A stretch of DNA of 38,316 bases from Pelargonium nanum. Taxonomy: Eukaryota > Streptophyta > Magnoliopsida > Geraniales > Geraniaceae. Position 1 is the first letter of the stretch; every line of letters starts with the position of its first letter. The notes under the pieces are model-generated. The model had not been told where the DNA came from. It was given only the letters and a program-made list of their open reading frames with translations, and made no database searches. Location of the stretch: positions 1-38,316 of the forward strand of contig JAYMTF010000365.1 in NCBI GenBank assembly GCA_036897485.1, written 5' to 3'. This document shows positions 32,074 through 38,316 of this stretch, one piece after another. The position numbers and the translations under genes are program-made.

Positions 32074-35000
32074 CTAACCAAAATCATGCCTCCAACCATG
32101 AGCACCAAGATTCATGGCCCAATCATCACTCGAATCTGGGCTAAAGCCCATGGGCCGTCTAGCATGCAATCGAGGCCCATTGTTGTTTGGGCTTGGGCTT
32201 TTTTGTGCCTGATATGCTAACGTCACCCCGCCACCTGAACTAGAAGAGTCACAGCCAGATCCAACAACAGAAGCTCTTCTTGTTGATGAGTTCCATTGGG
32301 GCACATAGGACCCACGTTGCTTCACTGTGGACTCAGTCCTCACTTTGGCTCTTGCGGATTGGGTTTGGGCCATGTAGCTGGGCACATTGTTTGGGCTTAC
32401 GCTTTGTCGTTGGTGTCGGGTTGGGTTCGGGTTTGAGTTTGGGTTCGAGTCTACTGAGTCTCTATGGTGAAGGCCCGTGTTGGCGTTTTCGAAGCTTTGG
32501 GGCGTACGTATGTCCATTTCGACCGTCTTTTCAGACGTGTTGTCGGAGGCGGTGGTGGGGGCCGGGTGGGCCATGTAAGGCCCTTCTGGGAGGCCTTGGT
32601 GACGGGCGTCGTAGGGTTGCGATGACATCCAGTGCTCGAGCCAGTTCCAACCCCATTGGGCCTTTTCTCGCTCGTCGACATAAAGCCCAACGACTTTGTC
32701 ATTCAAGCCCATTTGCAACATTTGTTGTTGTTGTTGCTGCTGCTGTTGCTGCTGTAGTTGTTGCTGCCATAGTAAGATATTAGTTAGGAAAACATACAAG
32801 TGTTTCGACCCAAACACGCAAACACTCGAAAATTGACTCATATTTTTGCAAGTTCGGGTCGTTCAGGTTTGCCACTAATAAATTATAGATCAAGCCGAAC
32901 AAACCCGCACAGACTCTCACCTTTAGCAGGTCGGGTATGGTTACTATTTTAAATCCGAACTCAACTCAAAACTCAAATTGTCAGCTCTAAACGAAGTAAA
33001 AGTACAAAAAGAGTAAATGCCATAATACTTGTTATAGATGGACAATTTGTTTGGATAAAAGAAGACCTAACCCTAACCCGGCCCTCGAGTGATGCGGTTT
33101 CTGGGTCGCAATTGAGTGTATATATGCAGGACCGATCAACAATTTTGCAATGACAAACTCGATCTACAAATCACGTAGGTCTATTTTATGTGACTCAAAT
33201 CCATAAAAATGTTTATGAGATGAAAAGAAACTATAGTATTGCAAACCTGATAATTATAAGCATAGGCAAGTGCTCTCTCCCTTTTCATCAAAGCATCGTG
33301 TCTCTTCGAAACGCTCTCTTCGATCTTTTCAGAAATATGATGTCTACTATCCCAACCTTCCATTTCTTGTCTCTTAGCCGGACTCCTCAACTTGCGATGA
33401 TATTCTTTGGTCAATATTCTCGGCACTTCTTCCTCCTCCTGGAGCTTCTCGTGTGTTAATTGTATCCTTCGAGCTCGAACCCTAGCTTGCACTCGCACTA
33501 GTGCTTGCATGCATCGCATTGTCATTTGCGCTTGTTTGCGCACATTGTGGCCTCGCACCAGCGCTTGTAACCTCACAAGACCCCTTAAAGCTCTCAGAGC
33601 ACGACGAGCCTGCAAAAGTCAAATAATATTATATCAATGCTCGACCCTATGATTAAACCTTCAAACTAACTTCTTTTTAGCATTGTTTTTCAACTAATTG
33701 ATTTTGTCATTATTGGTGTAAACCTCAAAAATTGTATAACTAATTTTTTTTTAAATATGGACACAAACTTTGAGACGGTAGGAGAATTATGAGTTATGAC
33801 ATAGAAAACAGCTAGAAATTAATTTGTATTACCAAATAGCCCCTGTAATAAGATTGTATGATTGTTGCAGCCCTATCCTCCCTCGAATAGTACCGCCGCC
33901 CATAACCGGCCAGTCGGACAACCTTGGCGGCCGCTTGAGCAGCTGCAACTGCCGCATCTGCAGCGGCTGCCGTAGCCTCCGCCACCACACTTGCATTATA
34001 ATTTCTATCTTCTTCCTCCTCAGGAGTTGATGCACAACTCTCTTCATTGGTCACATCCGGAGAACTTAGCACCGAAAAATGCTCAAACGACACAACTTCA
34101 GGTGCATCGTTTTGCCATTTTCCTGCATTATGTTCTTTCTGCAAAATAATATAACACATGAATCGCGAATTTGAATTCGTGATTGGCAATAAAGAAAGAA
34201 CATATGACACAATACGCTACCACATTATAAATATGTAACTAAAAAAACATATTTTGTGGATATTAAATGATATAAACATATGATTTTATTATCAATTCTC
34301 CATATACACAACATTGGGTAGTTATCCATTTTACATAAGTTCTTTCCGAAAGAAAATAACACTTCATTTTTATTCATAAAATTGATTGAATTATTATTTT
34401 TTTTTGGTCTAAACCATGAGGTTCCTGTGCAGGCCCGCAAACTAGCGGTTAGCATCTTTAAGCCGTTCTACCACACCCAGACTAATCCTCATTCGAGCCG
34501 GGTAGGGCGGCAAAGCTCTCCCTACCAAGTTTTAACGCAGCTGCATTCCCTGAGACTCAAACTCGAGACCTCAGGTTAAGGTGGATCAACCCCTTACCAA
34601 TTGACCCACGCGTTAGGTGGTGATTGAAGTATTCAATAACATAGTAAATTAGTGTTTCTGTTTTATATAATAAAAGATCTAGGAAAAGAAAAAGACATTT
34701 GGAATATGATGGAGATGATACATGGGACTATCACATGATGGTTAAGAACATTGATGTGATGGCTTAGGTGTCATGAAAATAATATGTCATGGGGTCATAA
34801 CATTATTTTATCATTCACAGGGGACCATATATAAATATATTTATTTATTGTTCATGGTCCTAATTTGGGTATTTTGGCAGGTCACATATTTATTTATTTT
34901 TAATGTGGAACCACTAAAACATATCACCCACCAAGTGTAAAAAGTTAATGTATAAATTGTTAAGTTTACACTTAGTTATCAATGTTGTTAGGCTGTAATT

Positions 35001-35691
35001 CTCATTTTTTTCGTGTATGTACTTGTTTTCCAGCTTGAAAATTTAATAAAAGTACTTTTGCTGATAAAATATATATATACACATATATATATATAATGTA
35101 CCATATGTGAATGACATTGTAATGTCTGTCATCTTTTAACTTATCCGCTCCATACCGTTTATTCTTACATAAGTAATCGAAACATGTATTAATTTAATTT
35201 TATTAACGAAAATATATGTTTTTTTTATATTTCAAGCATATCATTTATTAAAAATTTAATCAAACACAAAAATTACAATTTATAAATATTATTTTTTTTG
35301 AAAACTATTCAATTTGTGTAATATAAATTGAATATTATGTATCAAATTGTCAGGTCAAAATACACAAATATTTTTATAATTAATTAATTAAAATAATTAT
35401 AGTTTGTGATACACCATCAATACCATAATTTATTAATGATGTATCACAAACTATAAAATGGAACATGAAAAATTAATTACTTAAGGAATAATGAAAAATA
35501 AAAGGATAATTTACTTTATAAAAAAAGAGATAATTAATTAATTAATTAATCAATAAAATTAAAAATAATTAATGAGTAATTAAAATAAAATTAATTACCT
35601 TCTTCTCCAACGGCAAGTCCTTGGAATTAGCAGAAGAAGACTTGAACACTTTCTTCACCGACGAGAACCAACCGCCGCCTTTTTTTCCCAT
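32074..35691 (-). CDS. IQ67-domain (IQD) calmodulin-binding protein
   Basis: Four minus-strand exons, 35691-35599, 34138-33833, 33609-33247 and 32763-32074, total 1452 nt and 483 residues; all introns are phase 0. It starts [20 protein letters not shown]. The IQ67 domain spans about 117-183: [39 protein letters not shown] and [13 protein letters not shown]. It is split by a phase-0 intron after residue 17 of the domain, a conserved feature of the family. An alanine-rich helix (about 86-110) precedes it. Exon 4 opens with a glutamine tract, and its C-terminal part has the DUF4005 signature [23 protein letters not shown] proteins bind calmodulin and act as scaffolds at microtubules, plasma membrane or nucleus. 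Intron 1 holds a SINE and a hairpin, and intron 3 a MITE relic. I do not assign an IQD number. Confidence 0.95.
32842..32989. mobile_element. hAT-like MITE relic in IQD intron 3
   Basis: The right end, read inward, TAGAGCTGACAATTTGAGTT is a strong family match. The left end near 32842 (TTTTTGCAAGTTCGGGTCG) is diverged. It lies inside intron 3 (32764-33246). Confidence 0.5.
34396..34620 (-). mobile_element. tRNA-type SINE in IQD intron 1
   Basis: Flanked by TGATTGAATTATT (34383-34395) and TGATTGAAGTATT (34621-34633), 12 of 13 identical. The minus strand reads A-box-like TGGGTCAATTGG (complement of 34597-34608), a decayed B box GAGTTTGAGTCTC (complement of 34551-34563), then a body shared with the SINE at 27856-28088, and an A-run (T-run about 34396-34405). 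It is inserted in the same orientation as the host gene. Confidence 0.82.
35068..35097. repeat. TA microsatellite in IQD intron 1
   Basis: An alternating ATATATAT/ACACATATATAT tract within the intron. A short AATT tetranucleotide run also lies near 35531-35550. Confidence 0.7.
35397..35456 (-). other. 26-bp hairpin in IQD intron 1
   Basis: The left arm (35397-35422) and right arm (35431-35456) are inverted copies with an 8-nt loop. The shared core is TATAGTTTGTGATACA. Only two of 26 positions differ, and both become G-U pairs when transcribed in the sense direction of the gene. It could be a tiny foldback transposon or a small RNA source. Confidence 0.55.
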
Positions 35692-35713
35692 TTCCGGCGA
35701 CTTTTCGCCGGAA
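35692..35713 (-). promoter_or_regulatory. Perfect 9-bp hairpin touching the IQD start codon
   Basis: In mRNA sense, TTCCGGCGA, loop AAAG and TCGCCGGAA are followed at once by ATG (35691-35689). The stem is fully paired, with 6 of 9 GC pairs. A stable stem at the start codon would be expected to affect ribosome scanning or start choice. It exists in the mRNA only if no leader splice removes it. Confidence 0.6.
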
Positions 35714-36420
35714 TTTGTGTAAATCAAAACAGAATCATATTAATAAATATTTCAAATTCACGTTTTTGTGGTTAAACAGAGCAATTAAGTGACAACACAC
35801 TGTTTCTATCAAATTAAAATATAAAATTGGTACTCTGTTTTTATTTCCCATTAAAACAAAGCAATTCAGTGACAAACAATTTACGATTTTAGCATAAAAT
35901 TCAGATATTGCTACTTGCTAGAGACTGTTTTTATTTTCAAATTTAAAACCCAGAACATAAAATTCATCAAATTAAAATTAAAACTCAAAGTTTTAAAACA
36001 TTATCAAAAACTGAAGCAACCCATGAATGGCTACTCTGTTTCTTTAGAAAAACAGGGTTGTTGATATTTTCTTGGTTTCATTTTATGATCATTTGAAAAA
36101 GAAAAAAAATAGTTTTGATATTTGTGGGAAAATAGAAAAATTGACAAAAATAGCAACAATCCCATGCATGCAATGGCTACTCTGTTTTTGTATTTTTTTT
36201 TTTGTCTAAAAAACCTGGAAAATCGAAGAACAAGAAAACAGAGGGTAGAGAGAAAATTACCTGAGAAATGGTTTCATTTTAGGATCATTTGGCTTGAGTT
36301 TTTTTGTGGAAATGTTGAAAATGGAGAAGATGGAGAGAAGATATAGAGATTTTGAGTTGCAGAGAGAGAGAAACAGAGCGTCTCCACCGGTAAGTATTTA
36401 TCAAATTCACGAGAGAGATC
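35714..36420 (-). other. IQD upstream region with possible leader intron
   Basis: A donor CTCAG|GTAATTTTCTC (exon end 36261) suggests a leader exon at about 36262-36400 and an intron reaching toward the start codon. The acceptor is unclear (GAAAAG near 35702 is the closest AG and would cut the start-codon hairpin). The leader is rich in GAGAGAGA. Confidence 0.35.
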
Positions 36421-36502
36421 GTAGAGGTTAGGACTTAATACAGTTCTTTTTGTTTTTGTTGTGTGTGAAGGGTATATCTGTCATTTCATGTATTCTACAC
36501 CA

Positions 36503-36737
36503 TAGCTGACAATTTGGACCCGAAACTCGACCTTTTCTTTTGGCGGTTACGGGTAGCACTGAGTGGGCCGGTTGGTTTTCGGACCGGATCGGGCATCTTT
36601 TGGATTGGGTTCTTGAGGAAGTGTGTGTCGGGTTTGGTAAAGATGCATGAGTTGACACATTTTGTTTGTGAAACCCGTAGCTCGACTCGCAATCCGTACA
36701 TTATTAGGTCGTGTTTGGGTCTAAATTGCCGATTTTA
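36503..36737. mobile_element. hAT-like MITE upstream of the IQD gene
   Basis: 235 bp. Left end TAGCTGACAATTTGGACCC; right end, read inward, TAAAATCGGCAATTTAGACC. The interior shares GGGTTTGG and CGACTCG words with other copies. No target duplication is seen. It lies about 100 bp upstream of the likely leader. Confidence 0.6.
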
Positions 36738-38316
36738 CTATCAATTAATCAAGTTATCAAGTAGTTTGACAATCAGAACATTGTTGCATCGAGTTTTGAG
36801 AAGATTGATTTGGTGAATTGTATTTTAATCACCGTAATTACAAATTAATATTTAAATAATTACTTTCTAATTGGTTCTAATTTTCATCTTCACGTGTCAA
36901 TTATGTGTCAAAAATATCATTGATATGTTTTTAGTTGTTATGAAAGTGACTCAACTTTTGGATTGTTCTTTGAGTCTAACATTGAATTCTCACACCAATA
37001 TTCAACAGAATTGTCACATTAAAATAAATGTAAATAATTAATTCAAGAGAAATGACAATTTTGTGTGTAAAAAAATAAGAAATATTATTTTTTTCCACTA
37101 CAAATCAAATAATAGTCCATTATGTCACCACTACCTAACATGTGTATTAAAAAAGAAAACACACAAATTGCCATTAAAGCTAAAGCATGTTTCATTTCCA
37201 AAAATATAATTTTCAGGTGACAAAAATGACAAAATAGTTGTCTAATGTTGGAGGCCAATTATGTGTTCTCAAATATTGAGTCACCTTCTTAGCAAAAGTT
37301 GGTTCTAGGAGATTCATATCAATTCGACATGACGAAGTATCATTTTTTAAAGACGTGACGGATTTTTATTGATTCAGGTGAAAAGTGGTCAACAACAGCG
37401 CAAACATTTTATGCTTAACATTTTAACATATTTTTATTCAACTTGGACTAACGGACTTGAATTCACTTAAAAGTTTCAAATTTGGGTATGCATATATAAA
37501 GCGTTTTGTGAAGTTAAGTGTGTGCACGAGATTTTAATTCTGATCGCGAGAATTAGTATTTTTACGTAGTGACGAAAATAATGTCTATAAATTGGATTCA
37601 CCAAGTGGCAAAATAGTATGGACCTTTCTAGCTCTTTTGGAGAGGTGGGGGTGAGAGTAAATGCTAGTTCATAGTTGCTAATGTCAATTTCATAAAACCC
37701 AAGATAGAGGCAATTTGGTTACACCACATAAATTCACTATTTTATTTTTCTTTTTTATTTATGTATAAATTTTTGTTTGATGTCTTTAAATGTAACACCC
37801 ACATGTTGCACACCCAATAAGTTAACACTTTTGTTCTTGATGTCATGGTTGGGCTTTTGAAAGTGAAAAAATAAAATAAAATAGTTTAATAAATAGCTTT
37901 TTTCTTCATTTGCTTGCACTCAAAGTAAAATTTGAAAAGAAATTAATAAAGATTAGCTGTTGAGTTTGGTGAAAACCACCTTTCATCAAATTTAATTTAT
38001 ATTATTAGTGGGTCTATTCTTAAAATTAATTATCACAAGTTCAAGCAACGTGGAATGGTACTAAAATAAATAGTTGTTCGTTTATGTTATTGCGTATTAG
38101 TTAAAGTTCGTCACAAATACAAAGTTTATATTATATTGAAAGTAATTGTATTAAATTTATTTCACTAGATTATATATTAATAATCACATAACTACATTAC
38201 TACAATGATTTTATAGAAGTTTATTTTGGAATATAACTAACAATCAACAAACCAAACATGTTTATGGTTCCATTATATCTTGACATATGCTTTGAAATTT
38301 GTAAGTTTTATTATTA
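36738..38316. other. Intergenic, nothing recognised
   Basis: AT-rich sequence to the window edge with no supported gene, element end or RNA gene. Confidence 0.45.

Noticed and set aside
32280..32783. 167-codon plus frame opposite IQD exon 4
   Set aside because: It is the complement of the conserved IQD C-terminus; its valine/alanine run mirrors the glutamine tract.

Overview
The window is nuclear DNA from a flowering plant, probably a eudicot. It is AT-rich, its genes are split by AT-rich GT-AG introns, and it contains plant-only families (ABIL, DUF688, TAP46, phytolongin, IQ67-domain). Small plant transposons (hAT-like and Tourist-like MITEs, tRNA-type SINEs, truncated LINE tails) lie between and inside the genes. 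I cannot name the species.

Six protein-coding genes can be modelled. Each model keeps frame across every junction. Left to right: (1) an ABI-interactor-like subunit of the SCAR/WAVE complex (minus, nine coding exons, 1013-4197); (2) a small DUF688 protein (minus, two exons, 9080-10688); (3) a large plant coiled-coil protein of unknown function (minus, three coding exons, 16678-20022); (4) TAP46, the TAP42/alpha4-type PP2A regulatory subunit (plus, nine exons, 23003-26952); (5) a phytolongin of the PHYL2 type (minus, one exon, 29810-30592); (6) an IQ67-domain calmodulin-binding protein (minus, four exons, 32074-35691). The coiled-coil gene and TAP46 are divergent across about 1.7 kb. TAP46 and the phytolongin converge. 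The genes form no operon or cluster and look like ordinary neighbours.

Space between genes: 1-1012 is the ABIL downstream flank plus a LINE-like tail at the left edge. 5.4-9.1 kb is mostly unassigned, with one MITE, a SINE relic and two TGGGCC sites. 10.7-16.5 kb is transposon-rich: a truncated SINE with a perfect 14-bp target duplication, a truncated LINE tail with an RNase H-like fragment and an 18-bp duplication, an unexplained hairpin and a nested insertion. 27.1-29.8 kb has a long-TIR MITE, an intact-looking SINE and a degenerate tandem array reaching almost to the phytolongin stop. 30.9-31.9 and 36.7-38.3 kb hold little I can recognise.

I did not find a new multi-gene system. The observations most worth checking are: MITEs of one family ending 7 and 14 bp beyond the stop codons of two different genes; a perfect 9-bp hairpin touching the start codon of the IQ67-domain gene; a 26-bp intronic hairpin whose only imperfections become G-U pairs on the gene's sense strand; a tandem duplication that copies the start codon and splice acceptor of the coiled-coil gene; and a site II plus telo-box promoter on TAP46, a gene linked to TOR signalling.
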